A DNA stretch of 38,219 nt. It comes from Welwitschia mirabilis. Taxonomy: Eukaryota > Gnetophyta > Gnetopsida > Welwitschiales. Positions 1-10,999 of the stretch are shown here, piece after piece. Under the pieces are notes generated by a model. That model was not told the origin of the DNA. It saw only the letters and a program-made list of their open reading frames with translations, and ran no database searches. The number at the start of each line of letters is the position of its first letter. Position 1 is the first letter of the stretch. The position numbers and the translations under genes were made by a program. The DNA lies in assembly GCA_051453625.1 (NCBI GenBank), contig JBOZIK010000001.1:136898647-136936865 (forward strand). The letters run 5' to 3'.

Positions 1-69
<69 letters not shown>
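1..69. repeat. (AG)n microsatellite within the copia RNase H reading frame
   Basis: This is a perfect dinucleotide tract that starts at or before the window edge. On the minus strand it reads (CT)n, and it continues in frame from the decayed copia RNase H: the codons just upstream read Ala-Ser-Lys-Lys-stop-Asn-Ser-Leu-Ser-Leu. The family motif there is the conserved KQNSxxLSTAEAEY block. The tract therefore appears to have expanded from Ser-Leu codons of the dead gene. Its full length is unknown because it touches the window edge. Confidence 0.97.
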
Positions 70-72
<3 letters not shown>

Positions 73-1160
73 TTATTTCTTACTTGCCTAACCTACCAAA
101 CATAATCCTAGAAAGAATTAATTTTCAATAGTGCTTTTTTGATCATATTTGCATCTAGCCCAAGCCACATCAGTCAAACTTGCAAGTTCCAATGGATTTC
201 CATGAGATACCATTGCCCATAATCAATAGTATCTTTAATATATCTTATGATCATTTTAATAGATTGGAGGTAAGATTCCTTGGGGTTGATCTGATATCTA
301 GTATACACAACAACACTAAACATAATATTAGGTTTACTAGCTGTTAAATATAACAAGATCCCTATCATGCTCTTATAGAGTTTTTAATCCATTGGTTTTT
401 TTTTTTTATCATCAAGACTAATTTTATAAGAAGTTGATATAGGAGTATTGATTGATGTTGTATTTTCAAGCCTGAATTACTTAATCAACTCCTTTGTATA
501 TTTTAATTAGGAGATGAAAATACCTTATTTTATTTTCTTATTTTGAAAACTAAGAAACATGATTACTTCACATAGTATACTCATCTCAAAGTGTGTTATC
601 ATAATGTTAGAAAACTCTTTTGAGAGATTCCAAAAATTATATCATTAACATAGATCTAAATAATAATAAAATCTTGCTTAAGTTTCTTAATAAAGAGTGT
701 TCTATCCACTGCTTCTAGGTTGTAATCATTATCCTCAAGAAAAGTTGTTAGTTTTTGATACCATGCCTTAGGCATATGTTTTAATTCATATAAGGTTTTT
801 TTAAGTTGATAAACATGATTTGGTTTATGAGGATCTATGAATCCTATTGCTTATTTCACATACACTTCTTTATTGAGGGTTCTGTTTAAGAAAGCACTTT
901 TCATATCCATTTGAAGTACTTTAAAATTTTTAAAGGATGTAAAAGAAAGAAACATTCTAATGTTATCTATTCTTGTCCTAGGAGCAAAGGTGTCTTCTAC
1001 GTTAATCCCTTTAATCTACTTATAGCCTTAAGCCACTAATCTAACCTTGTTCTTAGTTACATTGTTGTGTTCATAATACTTATTCTTAGAGATCCATTCT
1101 GTTTCAATTACATTCTGATCCTTTGTTCTTTCTACTAATTTTCACACATCATTACTTTTA
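70..1160 (-). pseudogene. copia reverse transcriptase and RNase H, broken
   Basis: Minus-strand frames give a copia RT in several pieces. The first catalytic motif, QMDMKSAFLN, is intact with its Asp at 905-907. The second, normally YVDD, reads YVND (641-652) and is preceded by a stop codon. A block at 174-368 reads MIGILLYLTASKPNIMFSVV, the usual link between RT and RNase H. RNase H follows: DVAWARCKYDQKST stands where copia has DADWAGCxxDRKST, then ASKK-stop-NSLSLS runs into the (AG)n tract. Stops, frame changes and the loss of an RT catalytic Asp make it non-functional. In an intact element this part copies the RNA genome into DNA and degrades the template. Confidence 0.92.
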
Positions 1161-1789
1161 AATTATTGTAATTCTTCTTGCATTAACATCATTCATTCTC
1201 ATGAATTTCAGCCTCTTCATATGTCTTGGGTTTAACTTCAAAGATATAACAAACATGAGCATAAAATTTTTTGATAGAATTTGTTGTATGCATTCTTGAA
1301 TTCACATCTCCAATAACTAAGTTAATAGGGTGATCTTTTAGTTTTTTAGCCTTTTTTGAAATTACCTCTTATGTTGTTTCCTCTTTTTTTTCATTTGTGA
1401 CTTTCTTAAGGGTTGTGAGACTTGGGGAAATATCTTCTTCACTAATAGAAGGAAGAGGTTCACTACTAACATCATCTATTTGCTCATATATGGACTCTTC
1501 TACTACCAGACTTCATTTGTTGAACCCTTATAATCTCTACTTCTGATTAAATATCCAAGAAAAAATATTTTATTTGCCTTAGACTCAAATTTGCTTAATT
1601 ACTTTCTATCTTTCAAAATAAAGCATTTTCTCCCAAAAACTTCAAAATATGATACATTTAGTTTTCTTTCTTTTCAAAGATCATAGAGGGTTGTATCCAT
1701 TTTAGGTCTTAAATAAAATCTATTGATAATGTAACATGTACTAATCACTGCTTAAACCAAAAAGGTTTTGGATACCTCCTTATCATTTA

Positions 1790-2542
1790 GCATTATTTTT
1801 GCCATCTCTTAAAGAACCCTATTTTTTCTTTCTACTACTCCATTTTGTTGTGGGGTTTTTTAATACTAAAAATTGATGTTTTATACCATGTTCCATACAA
1901 TATTTCTCAAAAAGATGATTCTTAAATTCCCCTCCATAATTACTTATAATTTATGTAATGGTGTATTCCTTTTTATTTTGAATTTTGTTATAGATTTCAC
2001 CCCAATTTTTGAAAGTTTCAGCCTTGTTTCATAGAAAAGCAATCTAAGTGAATCTAAAGAGGTCATCCACCATTATCAGGAAGTATTATTTTCCTTCCAA
2101 GATTTTGTTTTAAGCTAGACCTACCAAGTCCATATCAATAAGCTCAAAGGGCATTATTGTGAAAACTAAGTTTTTACTCTTATGGGAGGTCCTTATTTGT
2201 TTTCATTTTTGGCATGCATCACACAACCCATGTTTATTAATATTGATCTCAGCAGTTCCTCTCACTATTTTCTTTCTAATAATGATATTAAGATGATCAT
2301 AGTTTACGTGACCTAACTGTTGGTCTCATAACTCTTCTTGGTTTTTATGATAAAAACGGCAAACAAAAATAGACATTGTATATTCTATTTCCTTTAAGAA
2401 GAACTTTATTTGTTTTATCATATTTAACTTTACACTTTTTATAGCGAAAAGTAACTTTATGACCTTTATCACAAATTTGATTAATATCAAGCAAATTATG
2501 TTTAAGACCATTTAGATACAAAACTTCATTAGTTATGGGCAT
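1790..2542 (-). pseudogene. copia GAG-pre-integrase and integrase, broken
   Basis: At 2345-2542 the minus strand encodes a block with LYLNGLKHNLLDINQICDKG, the conserved GAG-pre-integrase segment upstream of copia integrase. A CxxC pair (CDAC) of the HHCC zinc-binding domain follows near 2225. The DDE core shows its first Asp in MVDD (codon 2065-2067). The second Asp position reads Asn in SNYGGEF (1939-1941). The Glu is kept in QQNGVVERKNR (1830-1832). The second and third sites lie 109 nt apart where DD35E predicts 108, so one base has been gained, and in-frame stops occur. With one acidic residue gone and the frame broken, integration activity is lost. Confidence 0.92.
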
Positions 2543-2599
2543 GTTACCTCCATTGATGCTTCCAATGCCTTTAATTTTTGCCTTTCCATCATCATTGAA

Positions 2600-2720
2600 G
2601 ATTACTTCTTCCTCATCAAAATTATTTGCTGGAATCTTGATTTATCACCTACCATGTGCTAAGAACATCCATTATCCAAATACCAACAAGTTCCACTTGA
2701 TTTCTTAAACACTGGTTGAA
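2600..2720 (-). pseudogene. copia aspartic protease active-site remnant
   Basis: The minus strand reads WYLDNGCS-stop-HMVGDKS, matching the copia protease signature WYLDSGCSRHMTGDKS. The catalytic Asp codon (2674-2676) is kept, the following Ser is now Asn (2671-2673) and the Arg is a stop (2659-2661). It lies between gag and integrase, as expected for the protease that cleaves the Gag-Pol polyprotein. The Ser-to-Asn change fits a single G-to-A transition. Flanking protease sequence is too decayed to bound precisely. Confidence 0.88.
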
Positions 2721-3429
2721 TCAATAAGCTTTTCAAATTGTTATTTCTTACCTACTTAGTTCTTTTGGACTATTATGGCATAAAATTTTTAGGAATAAAT
2801 TTAAATGGAAAAGTACTAGTATGATTTAAAAATAGAATTACCTTTCTAAATTTTTAAAATAATTTTGAGTGGTCTACTTTTTTTAAAAAATGACAAGTAA
2901 TATTTAAACGAAAATTATTATTCTTTCATGTTATCTTATCTGAATGAATGGCTAGTTTTAGGAAGGGGAAGCCAATACCTCTTTTGTCATTGATCAATTT
3001 TTCTATTCCAAGCATCTATTTTACTCTACTAGAATTGTTAGAAAATATATTTACTGAGACAATATTTTTACCTATTGAATTAGCTTAATTTTATCTATTT
3101 GGATCATCTTATGTTTGGCCTAAAATCCTTCATTTTCTTCATTTAGAGCCTTCACTATTTTATTTAGCTTATTGATTTAATTTGCTAGCTTTTTATATTT
3201 TGAGTATAGCTCTTGGCATGTATCTTCTAACTCTTCTTCTCCTTCTCTATAATTTCTAAATCACCTACTTTAGTTGAACATGGTCTTTTTTTTAAGGAAT
3301 GAATTATTGACATAAAGGAGAATCTCCTATTTCCATCTAATTCTTGACTAGATCTGTTATCTTCTTCCTTATCCACATTGTTCCAAGTGGTGATAAATGA
3401 TGATTTCTTAATTTTCTCTGATCCTATTT

Positions 3430-4390
3430 ATTATTAAGACATTCATTTAAAACATGTCCATATCCTTTAAATGTATAGCACTAGACCTCCTTTTTTTTTT
3501 CCCCGCTTGATCTTTTATTGTTTTGGATTGATCCCTTTTAGGACTTTTTCTTAATTTTCCATCTCTTCTTTTCCTATGCAAGAATTTTTTTAAATCTTCT
3601 TGCTAACAGTGCAACTTCATTTTCATCAAGGTCATCATCTGATCTTTCAAATTTGGAATCTTCCTGCATACTTTTTAATGTAAGACATTTCTTCTTATCT
3701 TTATAAAACTTCAATTCATAAGTTTTAAGGTTATTCTTGTAGTTCATATAGAGCCATTTCATTGATGTTCTTACTTTCTTTAATGGTAGTGAACTTTGGC
3801 TCAAAACACTTTGAAAAATATCTCAGAATTTTTCTTACCACTTTTGCTTCCTTTATTTTTTTTTTCTCTTAGGCTTATCATTTAGTTTACTATATCTTTT
3901 AATCTAAAGAACTCCTGTATAGTTTCTTCCTTCTCCATGTGAATATCTTAAAATATCAAGATTATCACATGTAATTTTGCCTAGATTATGATGTATGTTC
4001 CCTCATGAGCTATTTCAAGAATGTCCCAATCTTTCTTAGCATGTTTGTAATTTACGATTCTCTTGAATTCCTCTACACAAACTACACAAAAAATAGCATT
4101 AAGAGCACAAGCATCTAAAGTTGCTTTGGCTTATCAATGAGAGTTCATTGATATCAAGATTTCATAACAATCATGATGGTATCATTAATATTTATTTTGA
4201 CTATTATAGAAGCATCATATCCATTTTAGATAATTTCTTCTATATTTACATCAAGTAACCTAAGAAAAATTCTCATTTTGACTTTCGTATATACATAGTT
4301 GATTCCATCGAACATTGGTAGCCTTCTAGTAGAGAGATCATATAGAGGGTTACTCATGGATAGGGTTACAGAGTTAAGATCTATTAGGAT
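3430..4390 (-). pseudogene. copia gag with CCHC zinc knuckle, broken
   Basis: Near the 5' end a frame reads PMFDGINYVYTKVKMRIFL, matching the plant copia gag start (FDGxNYxxWKxxM) with the Trp lost. A later open stretch (3574-3804) contains SDDDLDENEVALLARRFKK, the acidic segment that precedes the zinc knuckle in many plant copia Gags. The knuckle at 3439-3480 reads CYTFKGYGHVLNEC: Cys, His and last Cys fit CX2CX4HX4C, but the second Cys is Phe. Gag would form the particle and bind RNA. Stops and frame changes separate these parts, so it is a pseudogene. Confidence 0.9.
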
Positions 4391-4409
4391 TTATAACTAA
4401 CTCAACTTA

Positions 4410-4421
4410 GCTATGATACCA
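4410..4421 (-). promoter_or_regulatory. primer-binding site (tRNA-Met) of the copia element
   Basis: The minus strand reads TGGTATCATAGC, differing at one base from TGGTATCAGAGC, the complement of the initiator tRNA-Met 3' end used by most plant LTR elements. It begins two bases after the CA end of the 5' LTR, the expected place for priming minus-strand DNA synthesis. Confidence 0.9.
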
Positions 4422-4423
4422 AA

Positions 4424-5592
4424 TGAAGGAGATGAATAGGTTTTATAAAATAAAATTTATCCTTTAAAAATTACACCAAAATATCAATACATTTGGAATA
4501 AAAACTGACTCTAATCAATGAATTCAGGCAAATGAAAGAGTAGGAAAATAACTAAAATGAAAGTACCAAGGAGGAGGACCAGATACAATGATTTATAGTA
4601 GTTTAGGAAAATCCTCCTACTTTACTCTTGGGTATCATTTTCAATCCTAAGTTTATCCAAATCATTGTTGATTTCTTTCCAAGTTTCTAGGTTAACCTAC
4701 AACCTTTACAAATGGACTTTTTAAGGATAAGTCTCAATCTTTTCGAAGTAAAGCTTTTGGTAAAACTAGTATGCTTGAATGCACTAGCTCCACTAGATTT
4801 GAAGTGCAAGCAAAGTGAGAATACACTATTTGAAGAGAATATCATAAGTATAGGCTCATATAGTGCAATATATTACTCTTTTTCCAAATAAATATCAATA
4901 GTACAACATGTCCTTTCTTGTTGGGCATGATTGGTAACAAATATTTCTATTAGTTTTGCTTATGTAAGAGACCAGTTTTGTGAAATGAAAGAAAAAGCTA
5001 ATACTTCAATGGATAGGAACAAAAAGAAAAATTGCTAGAAAATAAACTAAAAGTTTCATTTCCACTGTAACTAGTCAACCCCTTGAAATATCCATCGACC
5101 TGATTAGTTGCCATTACTGAAGTTAGTCAATCTCACTTTCTTCTATTTAATCCAATATCCTTATATCATATAGTCTAGTCAACTGCATTCATAGTCTAGT
5201 TGATCACATTTGGTCCATGTCCGATTGATCCCATTTTAATTTGGCCAATTAAATAATTTTTGGTTCAGATTTGATCAATCCTTTATGAAGTTCAGTCAAC
5301 CCCTTGTGAACTTCGATAGATCTAGGTCAAGTCAATCCCTTATTGATTGCATTACTTTTAAAGTTTATGTGAAGCTAGTAAAAAATGTTGGATTACTTTT
5401 GACTTGCAAGGACTTTAACTTCTTGAAATATTTGCAACATATTACACTACATCAATTATGCTAGTTTGACATCATTTTGGTAATATAAATTAATAGTATT
5501 ATGCTACTACATATTAAAAACTCTTGTATTTTGATTAGTTCATTTCTACCTCTCATTTAGGAGTTTTATTTTTATCCTATAATTTCCTAACA
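4424..5592 (-). repeat. 5' LTR of the copia element, about 1.17 kb
   Basis: On the minus strand it begins TGTTAGGAAATTA and ends TCTCCTTCA, giving TG...CA termini, and the PBS follows after two bases. The section 5070-5345 holds several degenerate copies of an AGTCAACC/AGTCAATC motif, and its complement GTTGATC also occurs. No second LTR lies in the window, so the outer end rests on the TG terminus and the typical LTR start sequence. A target-site duplication cannot be tested. Confidence 0.8.
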
Positions 5593-6949
5593 AACTTACT
5601 TCATTCTTATAAGAACATTTTGGATAAATTCAAGAAGTGTGGTATGTACAAAATAGAATACACTTAGAGGATTTGATATATTAAAGAAACATATAAAACA
5701 TTTAAAATAAGAATGATAGAGTAATTTGGAAAAGACTCTTTCTTCGTAGTGTTTATCCATGTATATGACCTTTTGTTTTACCACACATCTTATTTCATTC
5801 ATGTTAAATATCTAGTACCTTAATTTCATCTTTTAATATCTCTTACATCTATTCATTATTTAATTAAATTTTATGTAATAATGAATAATAAATTAAATAA
5901 AAAGAATTTATCTTAATCATCATCATAATTCCATCTTATAATATCTATGATTCCACCTTATAACTTCACCCTTATTCAAATGCACATTTTTAACTATAAT
6001 TTTCTACTTGATTATTAGTCCTATGCTTTTAAGTCAATTAATTTTGATTTTTTTAGTTGTTTTATGCTTTTATATTATTTCTATGTTTCTTCATTATGGT
6101 TTAGTGATAATTTAATCAAATATATTTTTGATTAACTAGTGAGGAGCATGTCAAATTTGATTCTTTTAATGACTATATCTATTCCTTTAGAGTATAGCCA
6201 TCATAATTATCCTAATAAGTTTAGTGATACTTAGGTCCTTATACTATGCTATATAGATCATCTAAAGACTTGAAAACACAACCTCCTAAAGGGAGAATGA
6301 TTGTTCCACTAGTTGGATTATCATCTCATTAACATTTTTAATTAATTATGACTTTTATATCTTAAAACAATTCCTTTGTAGACTACTTAAAATTTTACTA
6401 ATTATTTTAAATGTAATTTCAAGATTAAAGAACTTTTACAATAATTCTTACAAGTTTTACACAAAACTATATGTGATTGATTATGATTTAATGAGTAAAA
6501 ATTACTTGTACAAATAATGTATAGCTAGGACAAAACAAAATATATACTCTCTTTTCCATCATAGACATAAAAGTACATTAAAAAAATCACTTTACATATT
6601 AATCACATGAATAAAGCATAAGAAACAATATTAGAAAAATGTAAATAGCATATGTTAAAGAAATTTAAAAAGTTAAAATTAAAACTAAAACTTTTTAATT
6701 AAGCATATAAGATCCAACTCATCTATTGAACTAAAGAAATGTATTCCATGATTTTGAAATATTTCATCTATGAAACTATCTAAAGTTTTGGGTAAAACTT
6801 AAAATACTTTAATTAAATCATCAGTTTTAACATTCCATTTATGTTATATGTTTTATATTAAAGGATATTCAAGAAAGACATAATAGTCATCTTGAACAAT
6901 ATTATAGTTATAGCATCAACATTTTCACTCTTCTTAAAGGGCTTGAAAT
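5593..6949. other. AT-rich DNA with no recognised feature
   Basis: I see no conserved protein motif, RNA gene or clear repeat here. The short open stretch on the minus strand at 5596-5802 shows no family signature. The part next to the LINE remnant may include its unrecognised 3' end. Confidence 0.6.
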
Positions 6950-8900
6950 CATCTACTTGTTTTGATCTTGAAATAATGAAATCCCATTCTTACTTTATTA
7001 ATCTAAATTTGTAAACAAAGGATAATTGTATAACTTAAATAAGTTATCATTACAGAAATGCCTTTAATATTACCTAATTAAAATTCTCTTTTATCTACAA
7101 TGTTCTTCTAAATTCTTTGAAGTGATTTTTGTTTTATATGATTATTTAAAGTTATTTAAGAGTACAATGAAAAATTTCTTCTTTAATGTTAGAGTTTTAA
7201 AGCCAGATATTTTCCTACCATCATTTTCCTTGAGTCAAGTAAAACAACCTTTTAGATAACTCATCACCTATGGAATTTGAAAAATTATAAACATAAGCTA
7301 CAAACTAACAAATAGCTTATACTTTAGAGGTACCAATTTAGCTTCAAGAATCATAATATCATAATGAGTTAGTATTTTCTATTAAATTCTTTGAAGAATA
7401 ACTTTATTCGAATTTCCTCTATTTCGCTCTAGCACTTATCTATGAATCTAAGATCCTAAACAACATACCCATCTAGAACTATTACTTGAATAATAGTGAA
7501 AATAATTCATTTACATACATTTAAATATTAAATTACCTTTTTTTACATTTCATTTTCAATGAAATTAAGGAGTTTATACTTATAATAATACATTGAGTAA
7601 TGCAATTATCCCATCTAAGATTCTTGAAGCATCCCAAAAATGAGGATTTATAGGTGGAAATAATTTTAACTTGTGCATTTCCTCTTTGAAAAGAAAAATT
7701 AATATCATGTGTGCTTAAAAATAAAGCTTTGTTTTTGTTTTTTCAACATTAATTTTTATTCTAAGCTAATGATAAAATTTACTCAAAATATGTAGCATAT
7801 TTAGTAAACATTTGTTTATTTTAAGAATCAATGCAACATCATATATAAAGAGTAAAAGGTTTACAACATGGTTTGCTACTTATATAGAATGCATAGAGGG
7901 GATGTCATTTATTCAAGCCTTGAATTCATTAATAAAAATTTCAAAAACAAATTTTAAAGAGAAATTACAGCCTTTCTCAATGTTAGAAGAACTATGAAAC
8001 ATTACACTTTCTTTACAAACATTATTTATAAGCTGAATAGATACCTCTTTATATAGATTTTAAATTATAGATAATAAATCCATTAAATTTCTAATTTTTG
8101 TACTCATTGTTAAAGTTTACTCTTGATCGTTAGATTATATGCTTTAAATAAATCCAAAAAACAAATAAATTTATTTTCATTTATATCTTTATCTTCATCA
8201 ATAAGATGCTTTAAGATGATTACTTTATCTTTTGTAGAATGAAATTGCTAAAACTATGCATGAAATTTTGCTCAAACTTTATTTTCCTTTCTCCATCTAC
8301 CACTCTTTGCTTGAATGATAGTTTTTAGAAGTGTTGCAAAAATATTATTAATTACAATTAATCCATAATTATTAAATTTAATTAATTTCCCTTTTCAAAT
8401 TACATAACATCCATGTTAACTTAATACTTTTTATTCAATTCGAATTCTAATACATGTTTATGTATTTTTAACATTTCTTTTCAAACAATAAGTCTTCCTC
8501 ATTTTAACATTTTTCTATGTAATAATTCTGCATTTGTTACCTCTCTTATAGGTAGTCTTTGGATTTCTTCATAAGATTCCTTAGTTTGTATTCTATATCT
8601 TGTTTTATTTAAAGAGACTTTCAACAGTTTCTTCATTCTTTTTTAAGTGCATGTATCAAGTTCAATTGCCTCTCTCTAATAAATTGTATTTTTTTATTCT
8701 TGATTAGACTTTTGGAATATTTCATTTTTAAATAAAATTTTCTAAATAATTAAGAGCCATCATTACTTCTTTGTTTCATCATTGAACTGAGTGACAATCA
8801 ATAAAAGTTTTAAAAAATTTGAAGAAGGATCTCATATGTTGTATACATTAAGATAAATTTTTTTTTTTGATAAATAATAGTTAAAAAAGAAAAGAAGAAG
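6950..8900 (-). pseudogene. decayed non-L1 LINE reverse transcriptase fragment (RTE-like?)
   Basis: Minus-strand frames show an RT domain in order. A region near 8190-8230 reads HSTKDKVIILKHLIDEDKD, matching the HSTxDHxxTLxHLI block. Then FLDLFKAYN (about 8134-8160) is motif A with its final Asp now Asn. EKGCNFSLKFVFEIFINEF (about 7924-7980) matches KQGCPLSPxLFxxFIND. LLFIYDVALI (7826-7858) stands for LLFADDVALI, with the catalytic ADD reading IYD, and NVEKTK follows. Downstream traces near 7300-7400 resemble the C-terminal part of the same class. The wording differs from the two L1 copies in this window and resembles RTE-like LINEs reported in land plants. Clade assignment is an inference, and the ends are approximate. 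Confidence 0.66.
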
Positions 8901-10744
8901 AAAAAAGAACCTTTTTAGTATTAGCAAAAATAAAAATCTCATGAAATAATAAAATATAAAGGATGATTGAAAAGTTTAATAGTCTACTTTAAAATGTTGA
9001 ATACTTAGAAGACTCATTATATTAGTGATTCAGAAGTTCATATTTAAAGATCCTTAAGGATGTTTAAAAGTAAAATCATTAAAGTCTGAAATTTTTTTAA
9101 TTCTATTCAAACCTAAAACCTATCTCTTTTTTCTTTTTAATCAAGTTAATATATTGGAAACTGTACTACACTCACCTAATTACTAGTCTCCTTGGATAAG
9201 AAAAAATCCAGGGATAACCCTTACTACCCTTATGATAAACCATTGAATGTTTAGGTCTTATCCATAATTCCTACTTAATACATTAAAGCTTGTATCCAAG
9301 TATGCCTTAAATACATGGATATGCATCATAACCAATTGACATGCTATACAGTTTCAAGTGAAGACACTAGAATTCCTAGTTTATAAACATGGATTAAACC
9401 AACTATGTTGTTGGCTAAGTTAACTAAGGAGGTCTAATTCTTATTTTAGTTTAGTAATTATTTTCTTCTATAATTCAAGACTTTGTTTTAAGTAGATCTA
9501 TTTCCTTAATACAGCTAAGAGTCCTTAAGATTCCAAATCGATACTTCAAATTTATTCAAAACTAGTTATAGCATTTAAGTATCCATAGATGAAGATTTTA
9601 TGAAGATAAGAGAAATTAATATTTTCTATATTTAGCAAGTAAAATGAAAATATATTAAGAATTACCATCTTCATTATTTATCTCCATCCATTCACATAGA
9701 TAATATCATCAGTTCTATGATAGATGCAAGTGAAAGTTAATGGTGCAGTAGCTAACTTATTTTAAGTTAATTAATTATAAATGTAGTTGCAACATTTCTT
9801 CTTGCAAAAACTCAAAATTTCCTAATAAAAATAAATTTTATTTTTATACAAATTGAATTTGTTTTTTGGAACCCTTTCTCCTTAATACTTAAGTCATTAT
9901 AGCTTATTTATAATTATATAAAAATAATGTGTTATTTGTTCCTACTATTTTTTAAAACTTTAAATAGTTTATTATATATTTTTAACTTCAGATTTCATTC
10001 TCAAATTTATTTTCAACTTTCATAGATTTTAAATCTTTTTCCCAAGCAACTAATTTTTATTATAATTTTTTTACCCATTAATATTTGAGTTTTTTCAAGT
10101 GCTTCATTACCTTCTCTTTGAAATTATTTACCTCTAGACAAATCTAATATAGTTTATTCTTCTTATTTCTTAGCTATGCCTTGAGTTTTTATGATTTGAA
10201 ATTGACTTAAAAATGCTGAAATTTTACATTATGTCCTCCTTAGGATTTATAAAAACATCCTCTATACTACATTAAAAGTCATAAAGGAACTAGTAGTATA
10301 CAAGCTATTGTATTTCTAATTTAATTTTTCCCCTCAAACATGGAACAAGGTTAAGAATTGTTATGTGGTGTATTAGCATTTATTATTCTTTTAAGAACCA
10401 TAGATCATATAATAAAAATAAAAAATAATACTTTCATAATTAACCTCAATATTTCTTGTAAGCTCTAGTGTTTAATTTACATGTTTCCATTTTATTCTTA
10501 ATTTTTATAGACAATGAATATTAATGAACAAGCTACAATCACTTGTGGACTTAATATAGTGACCCTTATAAAGTCTTCAATTCAAGATAAAACTGTTTAT
10601 TTTTTTAAGTCTTTACTTAGTAGGTTATTTAAATACTTTAGATTATTTTTCAGGAATTAGTTTTTCTTTAGATTATTTTAATAATCAATTATTTTAATTT
10701 CAAAAATCTTTGTATAGTAAAATATTATGACTTAATCATAAATT
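8901..10744. other. AT-rich DNA with no recognised feature
   Basis: No protein motif, RNA gene or structured repeat was recognised. The right part abuts the 3' tail of LINE-A. The left part could hold the lost 5' (endonuclease) half of the LINE fragment at 6950-8900, but I could not find an endonuclease signature. Confidence 0.5.
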
Positions 10745-10999
10745 TATTTTTACTTTGTTTGTTTATTTATTTATTTTAAAAAAAGATTTATAGTTTATTA
10801 ATTTTTAAAAAGATAAAAAGCAATGTAAAATGATGAGTAGACAAAAGCTAGTGAGGTGACTAGTGGAGGAAAACCATCCACTCAGAAAAGTTTTTACTAA
10901 ACTCATTAAAACGGTGACTTAAAACATTGGATAAAAGAATGAAAGGGGTAATTAATGATTACAAAAGAAAAACATATTAATTATCCATAAACCTACTAA

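Larger units (their letters stand above)
1..5592 (-). mobile_element. Ty1/copia LTR retrotransposon, decayed, 3' part outside the window
   Basis: The element reads right to left: 5' LTR (4424-5592), tRNA-Met PBS (4410-4421), gag with CCHC knuckle, protease, GAG-pre-integrase, integrase, RT, RNase H. Integrase before RT is the copia order. The 5' LTR starts TGTTAGGAAATTATAGGAT on the minus strand and ends in CA, two bases before the PBS. The coding part is broken by many stops and frameshifts, and three catalytic motifs are lost. The end of RNase H and the 3' LTR would lie left of position 1, so the age cannot be estimated from LTR divergence here. The family resembles plant copia elements with a UBN2/DUF4219-type gag; the exact lineage is not assigned. 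Confidence 0.93.

Noticed and set aside
5860-5905. TTATTTAATTAAATT-type inverted repeat as a MITE end
   Set aside because: The palindromic look comes from simple AT-rich sequence; no matching distant terminus or target-site duplication was seen.
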